64,000 nt of DNA from Bifiguratus adelaidae (taxonomy: Eukaryota; Mucoromycota; Endogonomycetes; Endogonales): contig MVBO01000007.1 of the NCBI GenBank assembly GCA_002261195.1, positions 227,447 through 291,446 of the forward strand, read 5' to 3'. The notes below the pieces were generated by a model, which was given only the letters and a program-made list of their open reading frames with translations, did not search any database and was not told the origin of the DNA. Position 1 is the first letter of the stretch, and each line of letters opens with the position of its first letter. Of the stretch, positions 1-10,810 are shown piece after piece. A program made the translations under genes and the position numbers.

Positions 1-1
1 G

Positions 2-208
2 GAATTCTCTCTCATCAATATTGATGACGGCTTCCTCTCATTGATGACCGCTGATGGTAGTACCAAGGATGATGTCAAGGTCCCCGAGGGTGATCTCGGT
101 GAGAAGCTCGAGGCTGATTTCGAGGAGGGCAAGGAGCTCTTGGTCACCATTTTGAACGCTATGGGTGAGGAGGCTGCCATCTCCTACAAGGAAGCCCCCA
201 AGTCCTAA
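2..208 (+). CDS. EIF5A: Translation factor eIF5A, C-terminal part (5' truncated)
   Basis: The open frame entering the window ends at TAA 206-208 and encodes the last 68 residues of eIF5A, the factor that helps ribosomes through difficult peptide bonds and termination. The OB-fold part is recognisable from the run INIDDGFLSLM, then DDVKVPEG, then the C-terminal FEEGKELLVTILNAMGEEA and the terminal KEAPKS. The hypusine-lysine domain lies before the window. No intron is seen in the visible part. Codon use favours C- or G-ending codons (GAG, AAG, CTC), as expected of a highly expressed gene. Family assignment is firm; the gene start is not visible. Confidence 0.93.
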   Translation, partial: EFSLINIDDGFLSLMTADGSTKDDVKVPEGDLGEKLEADFEEGKELLVTILNAMGEEAAISYKEAPKS

Positions 209-698
209 ATGCGCATACAAACTCAAGTCTGATGCAGTGTGGGATGTTGGGCCGGTTACTTCGTTTCGAATATCCTGATTCGGATTACCGTTCATGGATA
301 TCCCTTCTCTTTCTCTGTATCCTCTTAACTCTTCATATTCCCCCTCTCAGAAAATGTTTGTATGTGAAGGTCACACTTCATGTATGTTTTGCATAGCAAT
401 CCATTATACAAAATCTCATTCATCATCTGCTGCGTATCTTTCCGCCAAACAAATCACAAACGTGGGGTCTAAGCTTATCATGAGCTTAATTATGTTGTGC
501 CTCGCTTGTCCAACCTTGTGACTAGGTGTGCTATTGCCTTGCCGTTGAGTTGGCCTTCTCGACCCAATGAGCCTTTCGTTGGAGCAAAGCTTAGTGTCTT
601 GCTTGCCCTGTAAGCAGGATCTCCTAAATATGGTAATCGCATACTACTTGATTCGCGGACCCGCGTGAGAAGTGGATTGCAGGTACCGCGTGGGAGTA
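209..698. other. Intergenic: eIF5A 3' region and Sld3 promoter
   Basis: About 490 bases between the eIF5A stop and the first ATG of the next gene. It contains T/C-rich stretches near 300-350 that fit a 3' untranslated region. I see no conserved frame, RNA gene or repeat here. Confidence 0.5.
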
Positions 699-3600
699 AT
701 GAGCTTGACTCGTCGAGCGAACAGAAAGTCCCCACCGCGTATTGTCATACTGGTCGATCGACAAGAACTATTGGAAGGATCAGACACACGTGATCATGCC
801 GGCGCTAACCGTATAGACGATACTCAGTTGGCAGTCTTTCGGCTTCTTCTCTACTTTTACAATCGGGTGGATCATAGAGTGACGTGGGGATGGAAGCTTT
901 TTGATTCTCGAGAAGAAACAGTGTTGCCCCCTCCGTCCAACGAGCTTCACGACCTCAGCACCGCAAGTTTTCAAAGATTTGAGGAACAATTACGGGCCTG
1001 TATTCGGACTGGCGACTCGCAAGGGTCCGTTGATCACGGTCGCCTTGATGCAAACCTCCACCCTTTCCAGTTTGTCACCTCACCGTTTCAAAAAATTCGT
1101 ACCAATCTAATTCAATTGCTCTCCGACTTTCCACTCCATCATCATCTTGTCTCGCAAACCGCTACTCCTACAAAACATCGACGAACACCACGCGCACATG
1201 GTACAGGAGAGTCTATAACACCGGTATCCATTAAGAACTATGTCTACATATTTACGAAATTGCCATCCAGTCACGCCGATCTGGCCATGTGGATGTCTGG
1301 TCGGGTGGGATCCATGCAGACATTCCTCACCTACGAAGGTGCAAAAATGCAGTGCCTTGGTCTATTGGAAAGAGTTTGGCAAGGCTTGGTGATGAAGGGC
1401 ATATGGGAGGAATGTGCCGAATTACGGGTTTCGGTCAATGTCGTGGATTCCTCGAGCCTGTCTCGTTATTCAACTCTTGACGCAGCGGAGGAACGAATTG
1501 ATCGAGTAATACTTGAGCAATTTCAATCCATATTGCATGCGCTGGGCGGCAAGACGATTCCACGACACTTACTCTCCATCTCTCAAGATAGGCTTGGAGG
1601 CAATTCGATCGATACCTTATTACGATCTTTTCGCAACGAGAAGATCGATCTTACGTTTGGCATGATGATAAGGTCGACTCAGAAGGGGTCTATGATTCAG
1701 CGCATCGTTCAAGTACAAAGAGTTCACGAGCCTGGAAAATCGGTCTCCAAGGCACACCAGATTTTGTTGCTGTTGACGGACGAAGGTATAATCATCATCC
1801 ACATGATTTGGCTCTTTCGCGAGTATAGGATTAAGGCCCATTCTCTTAGGCCGACAAGATCACCCTCTAGCTGAAGTCGTTCTGAAGAGTCTGGTAAAGT
1901 AAGTATTCGTTTGCACTCTCTCGAACTACACTAAACAAGATGGAGTAGATATGGACTCGACGATGTGCCAAACAGCCTCTTCCACACTCTCAAGAGTATC
2001 CGCATCCTGCGTGTGGTAGATCCTTGGTTCGTCAATGTTAGCATGTACAATGATGACGAAACAACGAGCGATAAGCAGTCCTTCTCGATATCAATGCGAC
2101 CCTTACAAAACGATGACCAGAAGGAACAGGAATCTGCATGCTTCCAGACTGCGCTGCGTTTATGCCGACAAGTCATGCGAAAGAATCAGTCTTTCCTCGT
2201 AGAACTTGTTCCCGACGAGATATACCCAGCGATCGAATCCCCCACCATTGCCATTCTCCAACCTATCATGTATGGAATTCTGTCGCTACGGATCCTGAAG
2301 CCACTGGACGTTTGCATTCGCCTATCATCCTTTGTTTCACGTTCACAGCCCTCGCTATCCGCCAACAGCAACATTTACCTATCATACTCAACACTAGGAA
2401 CACTTCTCACCTCACCACAACACCTTAATGCCATTTATCACGATACGATGCCCGGTCATGAAGACGTCTGCCCTGTAGATGATGCCTTGCTTGACACCGA
2501 TTTGCCTGAGCAATTCTTCGAGATACTCGAAACACAAGAACAGAAAGAAAGTTCTGTGTCTACCTTGAACGTTGCCACAGCTCAGCATAGCTTCTTTGAC
2601 CTAGAAGCGGCGCCAGTCGAGCAGGGAGTATATGAAGAGGAAGCTTCCGCGGCAGATATACCCACGACTCTATCTCAAGTGGTTGAACAGTGTCTCAAGA
2701 TGTATTGGAGAACGCTATATGGAGGCAAAACGCTATTCTCCTTTGCAAAAGACTTGGCAACGATCATGGAAGCTTTCCTAAAATCCTGCCACGATTCGTC
2801 CGAATCCTCTCACGACCTTGTGGCTCAATTGCGGAAAAATGTATTACTCAATGTTCACGCGTTGGACAAGCGCCACCAGCATGTCATTGGAAATCACATC
2901 AACGCCTATCTTGATGACAGCTCATCGGAGCCTGGATCCGTGTTGAAAGGTGACAGCGCCATTACTGATGATGAAGCCGAGCAATTGGAGTCCATCCTCG
3001 CTCAAATGAAGCAAAGCAACGGAGTTAAGGTTAAGGACGTGCTCAAGGGCCTGCGAACTACAGAGTAAGTAAAGATAACAGATTCTTGAATGTCCTATGA
3101 ATTGAACCCCATTCGCCCAGAATGCAAATGCAGGTTATCGTCTTGCTGCAATGCCTTGCTTTATGCCGCAAATATCCAAGCAATGTCGCTGACCTTGGTG
3201 CTGAAGGTGCAGATGCGCCTTCGCAAACCCAACAGCACCAGCGTAGCAATGTGCGGCGGCCTGCACGAAAGATATCCCCCACTGAGCGCGATCTCACCAG
3301 AAGCACCATCGACTTTTTTGACCATTTATCCATCTTGGACACCATTGGAAGCGACATCTCCGGTCTATTTGGACATGGCGACAAATCTAAACACAACACC
3401 GCAACTTTGCACAAGAGCGAGTCGAACGCCACCCTCATCGCCATCACACATCCCGAAAACATTCGCAACTTCTTTGACAATGTCATTGCATTCACCTTCA
3501 AGACAAGAGTGTCAGGCAAACTACTGGATAAGCTCCGGCAGAAATGCGGATGGGAAGAAGAATTCCATCGAGATGAACCACCCTTTATACCACCTCCCAA

Positions 3601-3754
3601 ACGTACCATTGAAACACCCATCGAACTTCCCACCAAAAAGCCACGATTACGACCAAGTGGCATGTATATCAGCAGTAAGATACTCAAGAGAGAGGTGGAA
3701 GTAACGCGCAAGTTGGCAGATGGTCTCAAAGCCAACTTGTCCAATAAAGGATAA
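699..3754 (+). CDS. SLD3: Sld3/Treslin-type DNA replication initiation protein
   Basis: Likely exons are 699-1785, 1829-1898, 1940 (or 1946)-3064 and 3121-3754, about 970 residues. Sld3/Treslin loads Cdc45 onto the Mcm2-7 helicase when phosphorylated by CDK and DDK, in the nucleus. The N-terminus (PPRIVILVDRQELL, then RVTWGWKLFDS) resembles the N-terminal fold of metazoan Treslin. The middle part (MYWRTLYGGKTLFSFAKDL) matches the Sld3-Treslin domain, and the exon joined at 3064/3121 continues it with MQMQVIVLLQ. The C-terminus is basic (ILKREVEV). The first ATG in frame is 699. The acceptor of intron 2 is uncertain by 6 nt, which keeps the frame. The stop lies only 22 nt before the next start on the same strand. 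Orthology rests on remembered domain patterns, so a profile search would help. Confidence 0.72.
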
Positions 3755-3776
3755 TAACGCACCATTTTTGGACTGC

Positions 3777-6352
3777 ATGGGACCACGGCATGGCTACAAG
3801 CCATTGTCCACAGAGGATGAGGACAGAGGAAACCCCCTGTATACACGGGAGGAGAGTCCTGGTCAGGAACAATGGCATGCATTCGACGACGGTGTCCGAA
3901 GCACGGCAAGGCCTCGGTTACTCCAGAGTCTGTCCTCCAATATTAAGGCCCCATTGGGACGTTTGAGGCGCCGATCTTCGTCCCCAGTCGCTGCACCGTT
4001 TGTTTATGTACCGAGCGAGAATACTGACGACCCCTCGACTCAGATTCCATCAGAAGTGGTGTTGGAGATTCAGGCCGGCATCACTGAAGGCAACTTATTC
4101 AATGGCGCAGACCCAGGGGATGATAATGAGCCTTACTATCCTCAGCAGGGTTTTTCAAACAGAGATTTGTCTAACGCCAGTCCGGGCACGAAGCTAGCAA
4201 AAAGCGAGTGGCAGGTTATTCAAAAGAAGACGAGAGATGGAAAGCGAACGGAAAAGTTTGCGGAGATTGCTCGCAAGGTGCTTGGTGTACCTGAGCTAGA
4301 AGGTGGAGCAACCATCCTTGGTAGTGTCTTTGTGCCATGGGGCCATGGAGCTAGGAATCGACGGAAGGTAAGTCCACTCATTGCCACGTCGAGATGATGC
4401 ATTGATTTGCCACTATGAAGGGCAAAGGTTCTACCTGTCCAAAATCACCTTATACTACATCCGAGCGGTTCAACGATCTGGTGGAGTCGGTTCGGACGGC
4501 AATCAACAACAATATCCATCCTTTGCGTATCTCTCAGGGTTCCTCTGGGTCGTACTTTTGTCGAGATTTGGATGGCAAAATTGTTGGCGTCTTTAAGCCC
4601 AAAAATGAGGAGCCTTACGGACACTTGAACCCCAAGTGGGCGAAATGGATCCACAGAAATTTATTTCCATGCTTTTTTGGCAGGAGCTGGTAAGATATCC
4701 TTATGCATGAACGCACATTGTCGCTCACTCCTTACCTTTGCAGTCTCATACCCAACCTTGGCTATATTTCGGAATCGGCAGCATCCTTGTTGGACGCCAG
4801 ACTCGAACTACACATCGTCCCGCCGACACATATTGTGGAGCTTTCTTCGAAATCGTTCCACTATGACTATTTCGATCGACAGGCTTTTAAGATGAAGCAT
4901 CGACCGTTGCCACCCAAGATGGGAAGTTTTCAAGTTTTCCTGGAAGGTTACAGAGATGCTAGCGTGTTCCTGCGAGATTTTCCTTGGCATGACCGGGACC
5001 ATGATCTCGCCACTGAGGAGCGACGGACTCAAGCTCTGTTCGGTTGCTTTACCGGGCCTGTGTCCGACAACGAAGCTAACGGTGGGATGATTCGCCAGGA
5101 TGTGCTGGAGAGAGTGCATGCCGCAGCGGATGCAAATGCGGCAATCAATCACGACTCGGAAGGTACCAATGGCAAAGAAACCTCGGCTTATGCTCCGAGA
5201 ACGATGGCAGTGAACGAAGTGGACGGCACCGGCGAATTTCTAAAACAGGATGAAGAGTTCCGGTGGACAAAGAGCATGCGCATTAGCTTCCGCGAACAAT
5301 TCGAAAAACTAGTCATCTTGGATTACCTCATGCGGAACACAGATCGAGGTGCAGACAACTGGATGATTCGTTTGTGCAAAGAAGACGATGCCGTCCAACC
5401 TCATCTTCATGTTGCAGCCATCGATAATGGACTCGCATTTCCCTACAAGCATCCCGATGCCTGGCGTTCTTACCCTTATGGATGGCTTTACCTGCCAACC
5501 TCGCTCATTTTACCCGCCTTCTCTCAAGGCACAAGGGATACCATCTTGCCACTTTTGTCGTCGCCCATCTGGTGGCGCGAGACCATCGCACAGCTTCGGC
5601 AGTTGTTTGAAACTGATCCGGACTTCGACGAGCGCATGTTTTTGCGACAAGTCGCGGTTTTAAAAGGCCAAGGTTGGAATCTCGTGCAAACCTTAAAGGA
5701 TCCAAAAGCCGGCCCACTGGATCTAGTAGCCCGCGATCGCTATGTTGTATGGGAAGAAGAGGTGACAGTTCAAATCAACAATAGCATGCATATGGATAAT
5801 TTGGCCAGAGACGCTCGTATGGCCAGCAGTGCTCGACCCCGAGCCAACACTGTTGGCGTTACCGACAACAATTCGCACCCATCGCCCGAGGCACCCCTGC
5901 CCAGTGTGCCCGAGACCTCCGAAAGAAGCAATACTCTATTGGCCTCCAGTCCAAAATCTGCAGATCTTCTTGACTCTTTATATCAATCTGTGGACTCTAT
6001 CTTGACCGCGAAAACGGATCATTCGGTGGAATATGGCGAACGTGCCAACACGGTCAACCACTCTGATCAGCCATCAGTGGCGCTTTCAAAGTCGATGACA
6101 TTGCCAGATCGATCATCCGCTCAGCTGGGACCATCCAATGATGCTCCAAAACAACCCAGTCCACAGAGGATGCTATCGTCACCATCGATTACACCCAAGA
6201 TTAGGAGAGGACTTAAATCGTTCCGACGACGACTTTCGCTCGATTCACATGACAGACACTTTTACGCTGTGCCGAATGCGCGCAAGATCAAGGTGGTCGT
6301 GGAACGGGTCATGCGAGTGAAATCAAAACGGCCGTGGTTTACCGGCTGCTGA
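3777..6352 (+). CDS. LSB6: Type II phosphatidylinositol 4-kinase
   Basis: Exons 3777-4367, 4421-4689 and 4744-6352 give about 822 residues. Type II PI4-kinase makes PI4P on Golgi, endosome and vacuole membranes. The kinase core is plain: [19 protein letters not shown] (nucleotide loop and lysine), [20 protein letters not shown] (the palmitoylated cysteine segment, completed exactly across the second intron), and the catalytic [12 protein letters not shown] charged N-terminal tail of about 200 residues and a long Ser/Pro-rich C-terminal tail flank it, making it longer than yeast Lsb6 (about 600). The start chosen is ATG 3777, because the only upstream in-frame ATG (3720) lies inside the preceding coding region. 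A basic [11 protein letters not shown] stretch near the C-terminus may bind membrane. Family assignment is secure. Confidence 0.93.
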
Positions 6353-6401
6353 GTCGCATTCCAGAGCATACCATGATACCCCATTCAACACTTGCAGGCA
6401 T

Positions 6402-6427
6402 ATCATCATCATCATCATCATCATCAC
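6402..6427. repeat. (ATC)n microsatellite
   Basis: A run of about eight ATC/TCA units lies between the convergent LSB6 and UBE2O stops. It is outside coding sequence. Confidence 0.9.
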
Positions 6428-6497
6428 CAAAGCTCTCGCTTAGCACATTTTGAAAACATGGCCATTCAACTGTGTACAATATAGTGACAATCTAACA

Positions 6498-9400
6498 TTA
6501 TGTGGAAGGCAGCTTGGCCTCTAAAATACTGATCATTCTATGAAGGGGACCGCGTGCACCATGGCTCACGGTACGGATGAAGCTCCCTTCCAACTCGTTC
6601 TCGTTCGCCTCGTCAACGACGTTACCCGTTTCCGACGCGAGCAGTATACGTTTTCCGTCATTGATTACCTCTCCTAAATGACCCTGCCGATAATAGTAGT
6701 CGCTCACTTCCTCCCCAAAACCTTCAGGTGGCTTCGTCAAGATATGTTGGATGAAACGCAGCGAAAGGAGATATGCTTTTTCATTGTAGAGTCGGGATTG
6801 GGTGGCACCCTCGATTCCGCCTTGAAACTTTTCAAATCCGGCTTCATTGTAGTAAGGTGTCCGTGTGAGGACGAGACCTTGAATCGATACGAGCAATTGA
6901 AGGATGTTTGAATCCAAGTGCCACGTCTCGGACTGATCTTTTCCGTGCCAAGTACCGAGTAAACTTAGACAGACTTTGCCGTCCTCGTACAAGTTTGGAT
7001 TGATCCTTCCCAACCCTCCTGTCCAACTATGGAATGATGTATGGGGTGGCGTGTCGGGGTAGTCGCGAGGGAGGGAAAAATCAAAAACGAACATTGCATT
7101 TTCATAAGGCGTTCCTTTCGGTCCAATGATGATGGCACGCAATAGGTCCATGCGATCTTCGAAAGCGCGCACAATGATACCATCTAAACCTATGCATAAG
7201 ATTTTCTGAATCATACATCGCGCTTGATTATATACCTGGTAATGATGATTGCAAGAGCTTGTATTCTAGTTGCAGTCGTTTATGGAATGTTTTGGAATGA
7301 GTCTATTACGGAATAGTCAGTTATGTTTCTTTGCACCGCGCTGTATCACGCTCACCAAGGATGGTTTGCTTGCAAAATGATGGTCTGAAGGCACGTTACT
7401 TTGGAACTTGAAAGCCATCCAAAGCTCCGCGTTAGAGCCGTTCAACTTATCATTGTTCACCATTGGGTCTCGATCTGCCTTGGGATCGAGTACTGTAGAG
7501 TCCAACGGCTTTGCAAGTGACGACATGGGTACCGTGGGCACCTTATCTGCTTCAATGACGGTCTTGGAGAGAACATGTACATTGTCTACATGGCTGTTCG
7601 CATCTTCATCGTTGTCCGACAAGTCCTCGTCGTGGTCTGATCCCTCATATTCATCTTCTGTCTCCCAGCTACCGTCGCTATCGCTTGGCATATAATCGGC
7701 GTCAGAACCTTCAAAGAGCGCGTCTGGGTCATCCAGGTCGATCACAATCACGCCTCCTATTGGTAGCTCAATATGCTCGCCGCTCAAAATTTGAACCGTT
7801 AACGTTGGTCTGTCTTTGTGGATTTCGATTATCTCCCCAAACCATGGTCGGTCTTCGTAAGCGGTGCTAACAAGATTGCTGCTTCGAAGTTTTTGCGCAA
7901 GATGTTCGAGTGATAGAGCCTTCTCCTCGCTTTCAATGGCCTGCCAATCGTTGATCACGACGGTATCTGCACAAACCGTTCAATCGATCATAGATAGCGC
8001 CATTGTTGCACTTTTGCGCATACCTCCAAGGCGCACCGATAGGACGTCCGTTCCGGAAGCCACTTCGTAGAAACTCCGCAAATCTTCATCAGGCTGTGAT
8101 ATAGTTAGCCTTGACCTGTGACAATTATGGACGCTGACATACCAACAGGGCATCTCTCGCATCGTTCACCCAACGTACCAGACACGTTCGATCACGCGCA
8201 TTGGCGCTTTGAACTATGCCTAAGCGATTGAGACTCGCGCGCATCTCTGGACCCATGTCATCCTCTAATTGTTTATCTAAGACGTAATCCCGTGGCCAGA
8301 CGTCCTGATCATCGACATTCTGCAGCATGGTTGAGCGATGAGTGTGCGGGTGAAGTTGTACTCACCATGTAGGGTATAAGATCGGGGGTGCGAACATTTA
8401 AGCTAGTTGTGGTATTTTGCCACTCTACGTCCACATACGACCTAATAGCTATGATTTCCTATGAAGCGAGGTCAGCATAAGTGAATACCCTCTTAGTCGA
8501 GAATAACTCACCATCACACAAGTCTTCCATTCATCTCCGAAAGGGATGAACCAGAGTCCATTCTCTGAGCACATGTTATTTGGGATTTCGAATTAGAACT
8601 CGGTCCGTACCTTCATTCTCCTTTTCGTCTGCAAAGACAACCTGATCGCCTATATCAAATGACGCATGTTGCGCAGCCGATTTGAAAACTTGGATGTCTT
8701 CTGTGGATACGACATCTGTTCTAGGCGTGCTTGCGCTCTGAGATGTGTCATACATGGTCAGCATATGGTCGCTTTGCTGCTCACCGCCATACGTACGTTG
8801 GGCCTTTGAGCTATCCAAGTCATCAAGACCCTCTTTGGTGCAATCTTTCCAAGTATCCCCACAAGGTCTGTCTTGCTGGACGGCGGATGCCCTCTGATCC
8901 AGTGGCACGAATCTATGGCATCCTTATACAATTTGACTTTCTAAAGCGCGGTCAGCAAGTTGACTTCAGCAAAAGAACCATGTTGGCGCACCTGATTGAC
9001 AAAGAATTGTGCACTGGAAATAGTCAAGCCGGTCAATGTCGCACAAACACTATGATGTTCAGCTTTTACTCACTCCCAAAAGCACGAATCTTCGTGAATT
9101 TTCTCCATGCTTTCCAAATCGTCCTCGGGAAAATTGGGTACGCATATTGAACCATCCGCAAAGACCACGTGGACCTCGTAAAAAACCTCTTCTACTGTTC
9201 CCAGCGAATCTTGATATGCGACGCGATCGCCTAGTCAACGGTAAGCAAACACATTACGTAATTCAGCATCTGAACTGACCGATCTGCACACCAGAGTAAT
9301 ACTTTAATCGCTTTGTGTCGATATTGTGTAATTCTTCACCCGTATTCGGTTGCCGCAGATCAACCTCGACACGGACGTTGACGACCGTACCCGATTGCAG

Positions 9401-9820
9401 ATCTGAGGCTTTTTTCTTCACCACATCTCCATACAGAAGTGATCGATCCATGACTATAAGCTCATCCTCATGATAGAATTGGGGCGGTTCGCCAGTAAGC
9501 CAAGATACCGTTACATGCTTGTGAGGCACCTGTAGCCCAATGTCCATGATATGCGCTTTTGTCGCCTTCTCCATGTTCCAAACTTACAGGTCCTCGAGCT
9601 GGTGCATCCTCGTCATCTGAATAGACCTCTGGCATGTTCTCAAGACTTCCTTCAAAGTCGTGCCACGTCCTCGTCACCAACCCGAGTCTTTGTTCGGGAT
9701 CACCTTTCCGCACCACTGTATCCTCTAGATACACCTTTGGAGAGGTCAATACCAAGTCTGCAACAATAAGCTTCTTCCGCTCACGTTTGCACTAAACCTT
9801 GCTTTCTCCGTCTGCGGCAT
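6498..9820 (-). CDS. UBE2O: UBE2O-type E2/E3 hybrid ubiquitin-conjugating enzyme
   Basis: This is a large ubiquitin ligase that acts as both E2 and E3. Phase-consistent exons, 5' to 3': up to about 9757-9588, 9529-9280, 9230-9074, 9013-8992 (22 nt), 8940-8797, 8737-8611, 8564-8512, 8458-8366, 8319-8143, 8093-8024, 7966-7356, 7302-7236 and 7189-6498. Repeated SH3-like segments (GDRVAYQDSLGTVEEVFY; DVWPRDYVL; GDTVVINDW) precede an acidic stretch and a C-terminal UBC fold. The UBC fold has EDRMDLLRAIIIGPKGTPYE and the catalytic cysteine in GKVCLSLLGTWHG. The start is unresolved. ATG 9820 works only with a 35-nt intron (9792-9758, GTGCAA donor), which gives 886 residues. Otherwise the frame is open back to 9791. 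The family call is strong. Confidence 0.88.
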
Positions 9821-9902
9821 GGCCCTTCTCTAGCCTTGCTGGCTCGCAGTCGAACTCTTTCGCTCCCTTCACTGCTACGCCAAAGAAGGAAAGCGAGAGT
9901 CA

Positions 9903-9914
9903 GGTGACGTCACC
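9903..9914. promoter_or_regulatory. Palindromic CRE (TGACGTCA) between UBE2O and U2A'
   Basis: A perfect 12-bp palindrome, GGTGACGTCACC, contains the CRE/ATF core TGACGTCA at 9905-9912. It sits in the short gap between the divergent UBE2O and LEA1 genes, where a bZIP factor could serve both promoters. Function is inferred from the motif only. Confidence 0.5.
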
Positions 9915-9962
9915 CTTTGCAGAAAAGTGAATGAACCGCTTGCGGGCGTTGACAGCTGCATC

Positions 9963-10800
9963 ATGAGGTTAACGGCTGATGTGATCGGCGAGGCGGCCAC
10001 ATTTATCAATACAGTCAAGGACAGAGAACTGGATCTACGAGGTAGGTGTTTAGTGGTCTCTATATGCGCTGTCGAGAAGGTGTTAACCTGTTGAAACGAT
10101 CTGTAGGCCTCAATATACCTGCTATTGAGAATCTCGGAGCAACAAAGGTAAGGCAGCATACGGTATGACGACCAATCGCTGATAAACCTTCCAGGACCTG
10201 AATGATACGCTGGATCTGACCGACAATGATATTCGCCAAATCACGAACTTTCCTTACCTTCCCCGTTTGAAACACCTTTTCCTCTCCAACAACCGTATCA
10301 GCCGCATTGACGCTCAAGCTGCCAAATATCTACCCAACCTTCTAACTCTCATGCTGACAAATAACCAAATCAATGAACTCGGCGACTTGGAATCGCTTAG
10401 CGCGTTCAAAAACTTGCAATATCTCAGTCTCCTCGACAATCCTGTGACGAAAAAGAAGCATTATCGATTGTGGACAATAAGTAAGCTGCCCAAACTACGC
10501 GTCTTTGATTTCCGAAAAGTCAAAGCTGCGGAGAGAAAGGAAGCTTTGGAACTCTTTGGACAGGAAGGCAAAGAAACGACGCTGGCCAAAGAGCTCAATG
10601 ACACGAAATCCAAGACATTTGAACCCACGGTTGAAGAGCCAAAGTCCAATCTACCCACCATGGGTCTCACTCCGCAAGAGCAACAGAGAATACGCGATTC
10701 CATCAAGCAGGCAAAGAGTTTGGATGAGATCACGATGCTAGAGAAAATGCTGCAGTCTGGTCAAATACCAGAGGCTCAAAAGCAAAGACTTGGCTTGTAG
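9963..10800 (+). CDS. LEA1: U2 snRNP protein A' (leucine-rich repeat)
   Basis: Exons 9963-10041, 10107-10147 and 10195-10800 encode 241 residues, close to S. pombe Lea1 (about 240). U2A' pairs with U2B'' on stem-loop IV of U2 snRNA in the spliceosome. The N-terminus MRLTADVIGEAATFINTV followed by RELDLRG and IPAIENLGAT is diagnostic. Five leucine-rich repeats follow (HLFLSNNRIS, LMLTNNQINELGDL), then the cap segment LDNPVTKKKHYRLW. The C-terminal QEQQRIRDSIKQAKSL helix is also typical. All three exons join in phase with GT-AG introns of 65 and 47 nt. Confidence 0.95.
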
Positions 10801-10810
10801 AATAATTGAC

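Noticed and set aside
3058-3909. 283-codon minus-strand open frame
   Set aside because: It lies antisense to the conserved Sld3/Treslin end and LSB6 start, and its translation is compositionally odd with no domain.
9875-10159. Minus-strand frame that could supply a UBE2O start
   Set aside because: It overlaps the certain U2A' exons 1-2, has no family signal, and joining it to UBE2O needs an unlikely donor.
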